From JBDRNO01 sp043811005 (GTDB taxonomy: Bacteria; Bacteroidota; Bacteroidia; NORP154): a stretch of DNA of 8,399 bases. The notes under the pieces are model-generated. The model was given only the letters and a program-made list of their open reading frames with translations, had not been told where the DNA came from and made no database searches. Position 1 is the stretch's first letter. The number at the start of each line of letters is the position of its first letter. Positions 1 to 6,003 of this stretch are shown in pieces. The stretch covers positions 1 through 8,399 of the forward strand of contig JBDRNO010000047.1 in assembly GCA_043811005.1 (NCBI GenBank). The letters are read 5' to 3'. A program made the translations under genes and the position numbers.

Positions 1-112
1 AATATCAATTATCAAATGACCGAAACAGTTTTGGTCATTGAGTTTTTGAGCATTGTGATTTATTTGTTATTTGGTACTTGTAATTTGTAATTTTAAAATT
101 CATCCAAACATT
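1..112. repeat. Repeat-like intergenic DNA with a hairpin
   Basis: No gene is visible here. Positions 15-39 form a hairpin (AATGACC at 15-21 pairs with GGTCATT at 33-39, and the stem can extend through AAAC/GTTT). After it comes T/A-rich sequence made of near-repeats of TTTGTTATTTGGTACTTG type. The stretch lies downstream of the tamL stop codon in tamL's own direction. Confidence 0.5.
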
Positions 113-114
113 CG

Positions 115-175
115 GACTTTATAGACGGACACTAATTAGTGGCTAAACATTGAACTGCGCAGCAATCACGAACAC
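115..175 (+). repeat. Small palindromic element, half-copy (related to 8113-8220)
   Basis: GACTTTATAGAC (115-126), three bases, then the palindrome CACTAATTAGTG (130-141). The same module with identical spacing occurs in reverse at 8194-8220, where the palindrome is CTCTAATTAGAG; both arms differ, yet pairing is kept. A second shared segment, ACATTGAACTGCGCAGCAATC here, matches 8148-8167 in the direct orientation with small differences. This fits a left half of an element whose right half is the copy near 8200. No transposase is present. Confidence 0.6.
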
Positions 176-201
176 CTTTAAAAATAAACAATAAAGTGAG
201 T

Positions 202-214
202 AAATTCCGATACG
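202..214 (+). repeat. Right-end module of the composite repeat (copy D, partial)
   Basis: AAATTCCGATACG at 202-214 is the terminal 13 nt of the repeat seen complete in copies A (2911-3085), B (3945-4026) and C (6868-7111). It sits 1 nt beyond the tamL stop codon. The matching left-end module is not visible in the 200 bases before it, so this copy is truncated, interrupted by the 115-175 element, or begins outside the window. Confidence 0.6.
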
Positions 215-215
215 T

Positions 216-2822
216 TTAAAAGGGGTATCCAATTCCAAGGTTGTAAACAGGTTTATTTGGTTTAAACCATCTTTCCCCTTCTTGAAGAGATGGGTCTTTT
301 ACAGGTATGGCAGCATCCAACCTGACAATAAAAAAGGTAAAATTTAGTCTTAGCCCAATACCAGCGCCTACTGCGATCTCATTATAAAATCTGTTGACAT
401 CAAATTGTGCCTTTGGGCGTTCAGGGTAGTCAATCAACCAGATATTGCCGGCATCTACAAAAAACGCTCCCTGCAACATTTTGAAAATATCATAACGATA
501 TTCAATATTACCTTCTAACTTGATATCGCCTGTTTGACCAATGTCTGTTGTATTTTTGTATGATCCTGGGCCAAGCTCAAGCGCTTCCCATGCCCTTATG
601 CCATTAGCCCCCCCTCCAAAAAAACTCTTCTCAAATGGTAAAGCACTTGAATTTCCGTAAGGTATGCCAATTCCCAAAGCTACCCTTAACACTAGCGAAT
701 TGCTTTTATTGATGATATTATAATATCGAAAATCAATATCACTTCGCACATATTGAGCATAACTTATATCAAAAATATGATAGCTCCCATCATCTGCAGT
801 ATCAGCCCTGGCTAATTTATTATAACCGTTAAGTAAATTCCCGGCTATTTCAAGGTTGGCTCTGAAATAAGTAAAGTTAATGTTTTTATTTATCTGTTGA
901 TTGTTGAAAATAAACGTATACTTCAGGGCTGTTGTGAGGTGATCCTTGTAACTGTTGTATATAGACTGGTTAGTGATTAAGTTGAGATAACTCAGGAAAG
1001 TTGAATCAGGATATAACTTAACTAAATTTATTTCAATAGGGTTGAGGATATGTTTTTTATATGCCGATTTTTTCCAATCGTAACCAAAAGATATTTTAGC
1101 AATATAGCGGGTATAGTCTGTTCGCTTTTGATAATTATAAGCAGTGGTAAAACTGGTCTTAGGATCATAGCGTTTTGGTATTTTTTCAGCTTTAACAGGA
1201 AATAAAAATTTCGGAATGTACAATTTTGCTTCAGGTCCTATTTCAATCGTGTTGAAAATAGATAATGGCTCTATTGGCTCTTCATCGGACGCTACAATGG
1301 TCTTCTGTACTTCTAATGCACCTTTTAATCTTAATTCAAAAATTTCAGATCCTTTAAATGTATTTTTGTTTCGATATACTATATTTCCGGCAACACCTAA
1401 ATTTCCAGACGAATGAGTCCCTTCAGTCTCAATTGAAAATGATTGTTTGGGCATTGTGGAGAGTTGAATAATGCAATCCAATAAGTTATTACTTTCGTTG
1501 GAGGCATCGGGAAACCGTATATTGATGAATTTGAAAATTTGCAATCCTGCAAGGTGTTTGTAAGTATTTTCGAGTTTGCCTATTTGAAATAAATCCCCTT
1601 TCCTGATCAATACTTTTCGGATTATTGTTTGGTGTTTAATAAGGGCGGGAGAGCGCTCAATAAAATAGTAATCATTAAAAAATATAGTATCTATTGCAGA
1701 TTTGTTTGATTCTTTTGGGTTAAAATCAGTATGGATGTAAATATTATTTATCTTGTAACGATTGTGACTTGTTTCAATTATAGAGTCTGGTGATATTTGT
1801 TTTGTTAAATTGTCAATGCCGAGAATAATGTCAACACTGTGAAATTGCTTTGCACCCGACTTTGGGCGGGATTCACCATGTCCATGCTTATTGGGTTTAC
1901 TTCTCATTGTACTGTATATCGAACTATCCACTTTAAAATATATATATTCTTTTGAAAAGAAGTTATATCCCTCATTTTTTAGTTTTCTGGTTACTCTTTC
2001 CCGCTCATAACTTAATACATCTTCATCATAATAATTGTTTGGTTTTATCATGCAATTCAATGAATCGGAAAGAACTATCGAACGAATTTCCGGATCCTGG
2101 ATCGAATAAGATATGTTGCGAATAGCATATCGTTTTCCCAGGTTGATCAAATAATAGACTTTCGCTTTTTTCCTTTTAACCTGAAGAGGTTCACCGGGTT
2201 TTCGCCTGCCAGCTTGTTTGCTCCCGCATTGAAGGGATTGAACAGATAAGGTGTCACGGTGCCTTGCCTTGGCAGAACGGGAAAATCGTGAGGGCAAGTA
2301 AACCGTAGAATCTTTTACGGTAGAATTAAAATAGCCCTTACTGTTGAGAAAGAGTTTAATTTGTAAGACCGACTTTTTCGTCAGTGAAGTGTCTAATATT
2401 ATTGGGGGTTCTCCTGCTGTTTTGCCGCGTTTTTCGCTTCCTTCTATCAATAGTGGCTGTACATTGTCGGGAGGATTTAGCTCTGTTTCATTGACATCCG
2501 TTAGCGTGGTATCTTTATTTTCCTGCTGGCGATGTTTATGCATATGTTTTTTCCTGTTTGTAAAATTGTATACAGCCAGGTTAATCCTGAATATTCCAAA
2601 AATTTTCCTGTTGGGCTTTTGCTTAATGCAGTTTGCCAGCTTTTCTTTTTCAATTTTATAGTCAGCACGTGAAAACTTGATTCCTTTGGGAGTTTCCTTT
2701 TTGATTATATTTTTAATGAGCAGATATTCATTATCAGCAAGTCTTTTAGTTGGATTGCATGCCATGGCTGATAAAATGACTATCAATAAAAATACCTGTA
2801 TATGAAAATGTCTGAATTTCAA
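216..2822 (-). CDS. tamL: TamL-type outer-membrane lipoprotein, Omp85/BamA-TamA family
   Basis: This is an 868-residue protein. Residues 1-22 form a hydrophobic signal ending AMAC (Cys22), a passable though not canonical lipobox, followed by the NPTKRL start typical of the Bacteroidota lipoprotein version of TamA. Residues 30-450 read as POTRA-like repeats (GEPPIILD at 137-144, LFLNSKGYFN at 157-166, KLKNEGYNFF at 280-289). Residues 455-868 are the 16-strand barrel, with FFGGGANGIRAW at 734-745 in place of the family's GG..(S)(V/I)RG(F/Y) loop, LGPGSY at 750-755, and an aromatic C-terminus (GYPF). TamL/Omp85 proteins act in outer-membrane protein assembly or transport; the exact substrate is not known from sequence. 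The start is TTG at 2822: no ATG lies upstream before the TAA at 2838-2840, and the next Met is inside the signal. It is longer than usual for the family, with odd basic segments at residues 179-216 and 305-328 that look inserted. It is divergent from trmH. Confidence 0.9.
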   Translation of the reverse strand: MKFRHFHIQVFLLIVILSAMACNPTKRLADNEYLLIKNIIKKETPKGIKFSRADYKIEKEKLANCIKQKPNRKIFGIFRINLAVYNFTNRKKHMHKHRQQENKDTTLTDVNETELNPPDNVQPLLIEGSEKRGKTAGEPPIILDTSLTKKSVLQIKLFLNSKGYFNSTVKDSTVYLPSRFSRSAKARHRDTLSVQSLQCGSKQAGRRKPGEPLQVKRKKAKVYYLINLGKRYAIRNISYSIQDPEIRSIVLSDSLNCMIKPNNYYDEDVLSYERERVTRKLKNEGYNFFSKEYIYFKVDSSIYSTMRSKPNKHGHGESRPKSGAKQFHSVDIILGIDNLTKQISPDSIIETSHNRYKINNIYIHTDFNPKESNKSAIDTIFFNDYYFIERSPALIKHQTIIRKVLIRKGDLFQIGKLENTYKHLAGLQIFKFINIRFPDASNESNNLLDCIIQLSTMPKQSFSIETEGTHSSGNLGVAGNIVYRNKNTFKGSEIFELRLKGALEVQKTIVASDEEPIEPLSIFNTIEIGPEAKLYIPKFLFPVKAEKIPKRYDPKTSFTTAYNYQKRTDYTRYIAKISFGYDWKKSAYKKHILNPIEINLVKLYPDSTFLSYLNLITNQSIYNSYKDHLTTALKYTFIFNNQQINKNINFTYFRANLEIAGNLLNGYNKLARADTADDGSYHIFDISYAQYVRSDIDFRYYNIINKSNSLVLRVALGIGIPYGNSSALPFEKSFFGGGANGIRAWEALELGPGSYKNTTDIGQTGDIKLEGNIEYRYDIFKMLQGAFFVDAGNIWLIDYPERPKAQFDVNRFYNEIAVGAGIGLRLNFTFFIVRLDAAIPVKDPSLQEGERWFKPNKPVYNLGIGYPF
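1841..1910 (-). repeat. Probable in-frame palindromic insertion in tamL (residues 305-328)
   Basis: The segment encodes a Lys/Arg/His/Gly-rich stretch (KPNKHGHGESRPKSG) between a VDSS strand and the SVDIILGIDN strand, where I would expect a short turn. Its DNA contains a degenerate palindrome, CCCGCCCAAAGTCGGG on the minus strand (1855-1870), very close to the perfect CCCGCCCAAGGCGGG in trmH. The idea of insertion is an inference from composition and family expectation. Confidence 0.45.
2175..2288 (-). repeat. Probable in-frame insertion in tamL (residues 179-216)
   Basis: This GC-rich block lies in an AT-rich gene and encodes an Arg/Lys/Ser/Gln-rich stretch with no obvious fold, between VYLPSR and KKAKVYYLINLGKRY, both of which look like normal TamL sequence. 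It contains a small perfect hairpin (AACCT at 2178-2182 with AGGTT at 2187-2191). A spliced repeat is likely but not proved. Confidence 0.4.
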
Positions 2823-2848
2823 GTCTTTAATAATTATTTATATCCTAT

Positions 2849-2883
2849 TTTTGTACTGCCGGGATTTTTTCGGTACAAATTTA
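2849..2883 (-). promoter_or_regulatory. Possible tamL promoter region with hairpin
   Basis: On the minus strand TAAATTTG (2883-2876) fits the Bacteroidota -7 box TAnnTTTG, 53 nt upstream of the TTG start. I see no good -33 TTTG at the usual distance, so the call is weak. An inverted repeat, TTTGTAC (2850-2856) with GTACAAA (2873-2879), covers the box and could fold in the leader. Confidence 0.3.
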
Positions 2884-2910
2884 CTAATTTACAACAGAGG
2901 CATCATGAAT

Positions 2911-3085
2911 AAGGACATAACTTTGTAAATTAATTAAAAAATACCTAAAATTTAATATGCTATTTTTATCTCCCGCTAAGCTCGCTAAGAACGCCAAGGA
3001 CGCTATGATTTTTAAAAAAAGTATTTCAGCGGGCTTTGCGTGCTTAGCGAGCTTTGCGGGAACAAAACATTGAAATTCCGATACG
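2911..3085 (+). repeat. Composite intergenic repeat, copy A
   Basis: The left-end module at 2911-2939 matches copy B (26 of 29 positions) and copy C (25 of 29) without gaps. The right-end module is AACATTGAAATTCCGATACG (3066-3085). Between them this copy carries a 34-nt-arm inverted repeat found in neither B nor C. The left end includes TAACTTTG (2918-2925), a perfect match to the Bacteroidota -7 box pointing at trmH. The copy lies between the divergent tamL and trmH genes. Confidence 0.75.
2971..3061. repeat. Long imperfect inverted repeat nested in copy A
   Basis: The arms are 2971-3004 and 3028-3061. I count 29 of 34 complementary positions, around a 23-nt A/T-rich loop. The arms are themselves made of near-repeats of GCTAAG/GCTTTGCG type, a family often seen in bacterial spacers. 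RNA from either strand would form a strong hairpin, which would lie in the leader of trmH if transcription starts to its left. Confidence 0.8.
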
Positions 3086-3101
3086 AGAACATAATTTCGC
3101 A

Positions 3102-3917
3102 ATGCTATCTAAAAATCAAATAAGTTTCATTAATTCTCTAAAACTTAAAAAGTACAGGGATAAGCATGGTTTGTTTATTGCTGAAGGGGAGAAAATCGTA
3201 ATTGAATTATTTAGTTCCTCATTTAAAATTCATTCCATTTATGCTATTAAGAATTGGATAAAAAAAATATCGGATATCCCCGAATTATTCGGGACAAACA
3301 AGAACCTGGCATTGCCCGCCCAAGGCGGGCCTGCTCTTGGTGGAAATTTTGAATTATTTGAAGTTACTGAAAAAGAGCTTAAACGGATCAGTTCACAGAC
3401 CACACCTAATGAAGTTTTATGTACTGTAAAAATTCCGGCATATAAACTGGAACTGCGAGAGATAATGTGCAGCTTAAATTTGGTGTTGGATAATATACAG
3501 GACCCCGGAAATCTGGGAACAATCATAAGAATAGCTGACTGGTTCGGGATAAAAAACATTATCTGTTCAAAGGATTGTGCAGATGCATATAATCCCAAGG
3601 TCGTTCAGGCAACGATGGGTTCTGTTGCAAGGGTAAAAGTTCATTATATTGAACTCAAAGATTTCTTATTGAATGTTTCAAAGAAAACAAACCTACCTGT
3701 TTATGCTTCCATATTAGATGGTGAGAGTATATACGAATTGCAATTGAGCAATAAAGGTTTAATTATTATGGGAAACGAGTCTATTGGTATTTCTGAGAAG
3801 ATACTTCATTTTATTACTGATAAAATATCAATCCCGTCTTTTGGTGGGGCAGAATCATTAAATGTAGCTGTTGCAACAGCTATCGTTTGTTCGGAGTTTA
3901 GGAGGAAGCAGTATTAA
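3102..3917 (+). CDS. TrmH/SpoU-family RNA 2'-O-methyltransferase
   Basis: This 271-residue protein uses S-adenosylmethionine to methylate a ribose 2'-OH in rRNA or tRNA; which nucleotide cannot be told from sequence. An N-terminal substrate-binding domain (residues 1-105; KYRDKHGLFIAEGEK at 17-31) precedes the SpoU knot domain. The three knot motifs are complete: LVLDNIQDPGNLGTIIR (127-143, with the catalytic Asn/Arg region), IIMGNESIGIS (221-231) and IPSFGGAESLNVAVATAI (244-261). I chose ATG at 3102 because sequence upstream in that frame is repeat DNA and family homology begins at MLSKNQI. Residues 59-82 (PELFGT..ALGGN) look like an in-frame insertion in the first domain, made of two palindromes. 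The gene is divergent from tamL and flanked by inverted copies of the composite repeat. It resembles RlmB-like proteins, but I leave the symbol empty. Confidence 0.9.
   Translation: MLSKNQISFINSLKLKKYRDKHGLFIAEGEKIVIELFSSSFKIHSIYAIKNWIKKISDIPELFGTNKNLALPAQGGPALGGNFELFEVTEKELKRISSQTTPNEVLCTVKIPAYKLELREIMCSLNLVLDNIQDPGNLGTIIRIADWFGIKNIICSKDCADAYNPKVVQATMGSVARVKVHYIELKDFLLNVSKKTNLPVYASILDGESIYELQLSNKGLIIMGNESIGISEKILHFITDKISIPSFGGAESLNVAVATAIVCSEFRRKQY
3276..3347 (+). repeat. In-frame double palindrome inside the methyltransferase gene
   Basis: There are two perfect hairpins in a row: CCCGAA-TTA-TTCGGG (3279-3293) and GCCCGCC-CAA-GGCGGGC (3314-3330). They encode a Pro/Gly/Ala-rich segment (residues 59-82) between a normal-looking SD and FELFEV, where family members usually have a few residues. 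The second palindrome belongs to the same CGCC..GGCG family as those at 3962-3979 and 6913-6930, and probably 1855-1870. Confidence 0.6.
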
Positions 3918-3944
3918 GTTAGAACAATAGCATTAAATAATTAA

Positions 3945-4026
3945 CGTATCGGAATTTCAATATCCGCCAGCTGGCGGATTTATTTTAAAATTTAACTTTT
4001 TAATCAATTTACAATGTTATGTTCTT
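3945..4026 (-). repeat. Composite intergenic repeat, copy B (inverted)
   Basis: Read on the minus strand, the left-end module is 4026-3998 and the right end, ATTGAAATTCCGATACG, is 3961-3945, identical over 17 nt to copy A. Its interior is only a short A/T stretch plus one palindrome, making it the shortest copy (82 nt). It begins 27 nt after the trmH stop codon. Confidence 0.75.
3962..3986 (+). terminator. Likely intrinsic terminator of the methyltransferase gene
   Basis: The perfect 18-nt palindrome ATCCGCCAGCTGGCGGAT (3962-3979) is followed on the plus strand by TTATTTT, 44 nt after the trmH stop codon. A GC-rich stem plus U-rich tail is the classic form. The palindrome is also one of the dispersed CCGCC..GGCGG repeats, so termination may be a by-product. 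Confidence 0.55.
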
Positions 4027-4035
4027 ATATGCATG

Positions 4036-4053
4036 CCCTGTTGAATAGCAGGG
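4036..4053. other. Small hairpin between copy B and the phosphatase remnant
   Basis: CCCTG (4036-4040) pairs with CAGGG (4049-4053) around an 8-nt loop. It lies downstream of the phosphatase remnant's stop codon (4104) in that gene's direction. No T-run follows on the minus strand, so I do not call a terminator. The rest of 4027-4103 shows nothing else. Confidence 0.35.
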
Positions 4054-4103
4054 TAGGTTGTAATAAAATCGTTTACGCCTAAATACATATTCCCCTATAT
4101 CCG

Positions 4104-4896
4104 CTATACCCTGATTCCAATTACAAGTATATCATCAATTTGTTCTCTGTCACTTTTCCAATCTTCAAAGTTTTTGTTAAGTATTTCCTTCTGCTCATCC
4201 ATTGACTTATCTTGTATTGATAGCAACAGATCCTTAAAGCGCCTTTTCATAAACTTTTTGTTATCTGATCCGCCAAACTGGTCGATATAGCCATCTGTAA
4301 AGATGTAAATACTGTCACCTTTTTGTAATCCTATTTTATGGGTGGTAAAATTGTAGTTTATATCAGTTCGTCCTCCTATTGGTTTTTTATCTCCTTTGAT
4401 CTCAGTTAGAATATACGAAGGTTTGTTATGTTCTCTTACTTCTTGTTTTTCGTCCCCAGCCACTCGTCCCCCGTCCCTTCTCACTATAAACATCGGATTG
4501 TTAGCTCCTGAGAACTCAATTGTTTTAAAACCAATAAAAATCTCCGCTTACTATATCTTTTGGAACAAAATACACAAAATGTTCAGGCAGGTCATTTTTC
4601 ATCTCTGATTCTCTTGGAAGAATGGCTTGCTGAATATTGCGGGCATACATAATGCTATCTGTGATATCCTTGCTTTTTTCTTCAATTACATTATATGCCG
4701 CCTCTAATTGCTTATTTGCTTTTTTCTTTATGCGGTAACGGTTGTAAACAACAAAGGATAGAAGCACCAGCATCAGCAAACCACCTATTAGTGCATACTG
4801 CAAAATTTTGTTCCTGTTCAGTTCCAGCGTTTGTTGACCAAGCTTTAAGTTTTGAATTTCTATTTGCCTTTTTTTCTTTTCCGAAAGATACAATTT
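4104..4896 (-). pseudogene. SpoIIE/PP2C-type serine phosphatase remnant, doubly deleted
   Basis: Two pieces lie in different frames. The upstream piece (4896-4525) reads KLYLSEKKKRQ, a coiled-coil-like stretch, one membrane helix (YALIGGLLMLVLLSFVVY), then a second coiled coil and YARNIQQAILP..FVPKDIVSGDFYWF, the usual start of a Bacteroidota SpoIIE phosphatase domain, and hits TAA at 4527-4525. The downstream piece resumes at about 4526 in another frame with KTIEFSGANNPMFIVRRDG, then LTEIKGDKKPIGG, GDSIYIFTDGYIDQFGG and the normal ending DDILVIGIRV. About 100 residues are missing between them, including the metal-binding D-C-T-G-H-G-V-P-G-A-F-M-S region, so no active enzyme can be made. The N-terminal part (normally signal plus TPR repeats in such proteins) is also absent: homology begins 6 nt before the porT stop codon. 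An extra segment at 4410-4469 may be another insertion. Intact relatives turn environmental signals into protein dephosphorylation. Misassembly is the main alternative. Confidence 0.85.
4410..4469 (-). repeat. Possible in-frame insertion in the phosphatase remnant
   Basis: Between FIVRRDG and LTEIKGDKKPIG, normally almost adjacent in this family, lie about 20 extra residues (GRVAGDEKQEVREHNKPSYI). The start of the DNA is a run of GGGACG/GGGGACGA-like units on the minus strand, and it contains AGAACATAAC (4434-4425), which is also the start of the composite repeat's left end. The resemblance is short and may be chance. Confidence 0.3.
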
Positions 4897-4901
4897 TAAA
4901 A

Positions 4902-5663
4902 CTATTCAAAAGTAAAAGAAACAAGCAATATCCTGGAATTGAGCTTGTCAATGGATTGTGAGAACATGGTTTCGTCATTAACAAGCATATTATTTATTCC
5001 AAAAGCCAATTTGATCTCAGGAGAAAACTTGAAGTATTTCATATAACAGTCTATTCCAAAACCAACTTCATACAAGAGATCGTATTGATTAAGTTTAATG
5101 ATGTCTTCTTCTTCTTCTTCTTCAATGTCTTTTTGCGATGCAAGGTCTATATTGAACCTAACACCGCCTAATACATAAGCCCTCCCATTATTTAGCCGAA
5201 CCGATTTATATTTCAACTCCAGGGGGAATTCAAGGAATGTGGATTCAATATTTTTTATTTTCACAAGTGACTCTGAATTTTTCCCTACTAAAGTATATTC
5301 AAGGCGTCTCTGTACAAATGATAAAGCTGGTATAAATCTCAAGTCAAAGAAAGGCCCTAACCGCAAATTGGAGACAATCCCTAAATTAAACCCTGATTGT
5401 GTTTCGGATTCAATTACATATATGCTATAAAATTTGTTATTCATTTTTAATGAATCGAGCTTTTTTATATCGGGATTAATGCGGATAGTAAAATCGGCTT
5501 TATTTATGCCCAAAGAAAAGCCAAAATGTACTATTTGACGGTCGTATTTTGACAGGTTTTGTATCCTGAGCTTTTGTGCATGGCAGTTTATCTGCCAAAA
5601 CGTCAGTAAGGTGCTGATGATAAGCAATATAATAACGAAAAATTTAGGATCTTTGGTTTTCAT
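4902..5663 (-). CDS. porT: PorT, type IX secretion system outer-membrane protein
   Basis: This 253-residue protein has a signal peptide at residues 1-29 (MKTK, then FFVIILLIISTLLTF, probable cut after CHA before Gln30). The mature part has the alternating pattern of an eight-stranded outer-membrane barrel: VHFGFSLGINKADF (45-58), GFNLGIVSNLRLGPFFDLRFIPALSF (91-116), FLEFPLELKYKSVR (143-156), RAYVLGGVRFNIDLAS (161-176) and a C-terminal SRILLVSFTFE. PorT (SprT in gliding bacteria) is required for type IX secretion, which exports virulence factors, hydrolases or gliding adhesins. I chose ATG at 5663, since the signal peptide begins there; an in-frame start at 5714 would put 17 unneeded residues before it. 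Six Glu codons in a row (residues 181-186) come from a GAA triplet repeat at 5105-5123. ubiE upstream in the same direction is the usual Bacteroidota partner. The gene's stop codon touches the phosphatase remnant. Confidence 0.9.
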   Translation of the reverse strand: MKTKDPKFFVIILLIISTLLTFWQINCHAQKLRIQNLSKYDRQIVHFGFSLGINKADFTIRINPDIKKLDSLKMNNKFYSIYVIESETQSGFNLGIVSNLRLGPFFDLRFIPALSFVQRRLEYTLVGKNSESLVKIKNIESTFLEFPLELKYKSVRLNNGRAYVLGGVRFNIDLASQKDIEEEEEEDIIKLNQYDLLYEVGFGIDCYMKYFKFSPEIKLAFGINNMLVNDETMFSQSIDKLNSRILLVSFTFE

Positions 5664-5800
5664 TAACAGGTAGACAATAATTATTTTGCATTTTGCAAAA
5701 TTCATATAAAGCACCAGGAAAGGGGATTTTAACTTTAATATAGAAGTAAAACGTAAAAATAGAAAAGATATTTCTTATGGAAGATGGAATATGAAAAATA

Positions 5801-5831
5801 AACCCGTAACTTGTAACCTGCAACCCGCAAC
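5801..5831. repeat. Short degenerate tandem repeat
   Basis: About three units of AACC(C/T)G(T/C)AAC type follow each other (AACCCGTAAC, TGTAACCTGC, AACCCGCAAC). It lies in the spacer between ubiE and porT. No function is evident. Confidence 0.5.
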
Positions 5832-5836
5832 ACAAA

Positions 5837-5951
5837 AAATTTGTGTAACCATTCACGGCATAAATCTAAAGTACAATTGAACAATTGAACAATTTCTTCA
5901 TAGATTAGTACTGATAATTTATTTATTAATCCTGTGAACGGTTACAAATTT
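5837..5951. repeat. MITE-like element with terminal inverted repeats
   Basis: The left end AAATTTGTGTAACCATTCAC (5837-5856) is matched in inverse by GTGAACGGTTACAAATTT (5934-5951), with one mismatch and a 2-nt gap. The 77-nt interior holds an 8-bp tandem, ACAATTGA twice plus ACAATTT (5873-5895). There is no coding capacity. The size and ends fit a miniature inverted-repeat element, but no partner transposase or clear target duplication is seen. Confidence 0.55.
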
Positions 5952-5955
5952 ATTT

Positions 5956-6002
5956 GTAGCCTGCCTTTGCCGAAACGGCTATGTGCAAGCAGACTTCGCT
6001 AC
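5956..6002. repeat. Cruciform-like palindrome just after ubiE
   Basis: Outer arms GTAGC (5956-5960) and GCTAC (5998-6002) enclose further pairings, CTGC (5961-5964) with GCAG (5989-5992) and an inner GCCG..CGGC (5969-5978). It starts 1 nt beyond the ubiE stop codon. No T-run follows in the ubiE direction, so it is an imperfect terminator at best, though it could protect the 3' end of the transcript. Confidence 0.5.
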
Positions 6003-6003
6003 C

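Noticed and set aside
2344..2661. A 105-residue plus-strand frame inside tamL
   Set aside because: It is antisense to the well-supported TamL coding region, and its Ser/Phe/Cys-rich composition is typical of a shadow frame.
3054..3101. An upstream TTG start for the RNA methyltransferase
   Set aside because: The extra 16 residues would be translated repeat right end; family homology starts at the ATG at 3102.
2884..3102. A 72-residue minus-strand open frame between tamL and trmH
   Set aside because: It is read through repeat copy A and its long inverted repeat; the peptide (AKLAKHAKPA..SLAFLASLAG) is a translation of the repeat units, and it overlaps the trmH start.
3239..3598. A 119-residue minus-strand frame inside the methyltransferase gene
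   Set aside because: It is antisense to conserved SpoU motifs and has no start signals or family resemblance of its own.
4712..4984. A 90-residue minus-strand frame across the porT/phosphatase junction
   Set aside because: It overlaps porT and the phosphatase remnant in a different frame and has no recognisable features.
5664..5714. A longer porT start at 5714
   Set aside because: It would place 17 residues before a complete signal peptide that begins at the ATG at 5663.
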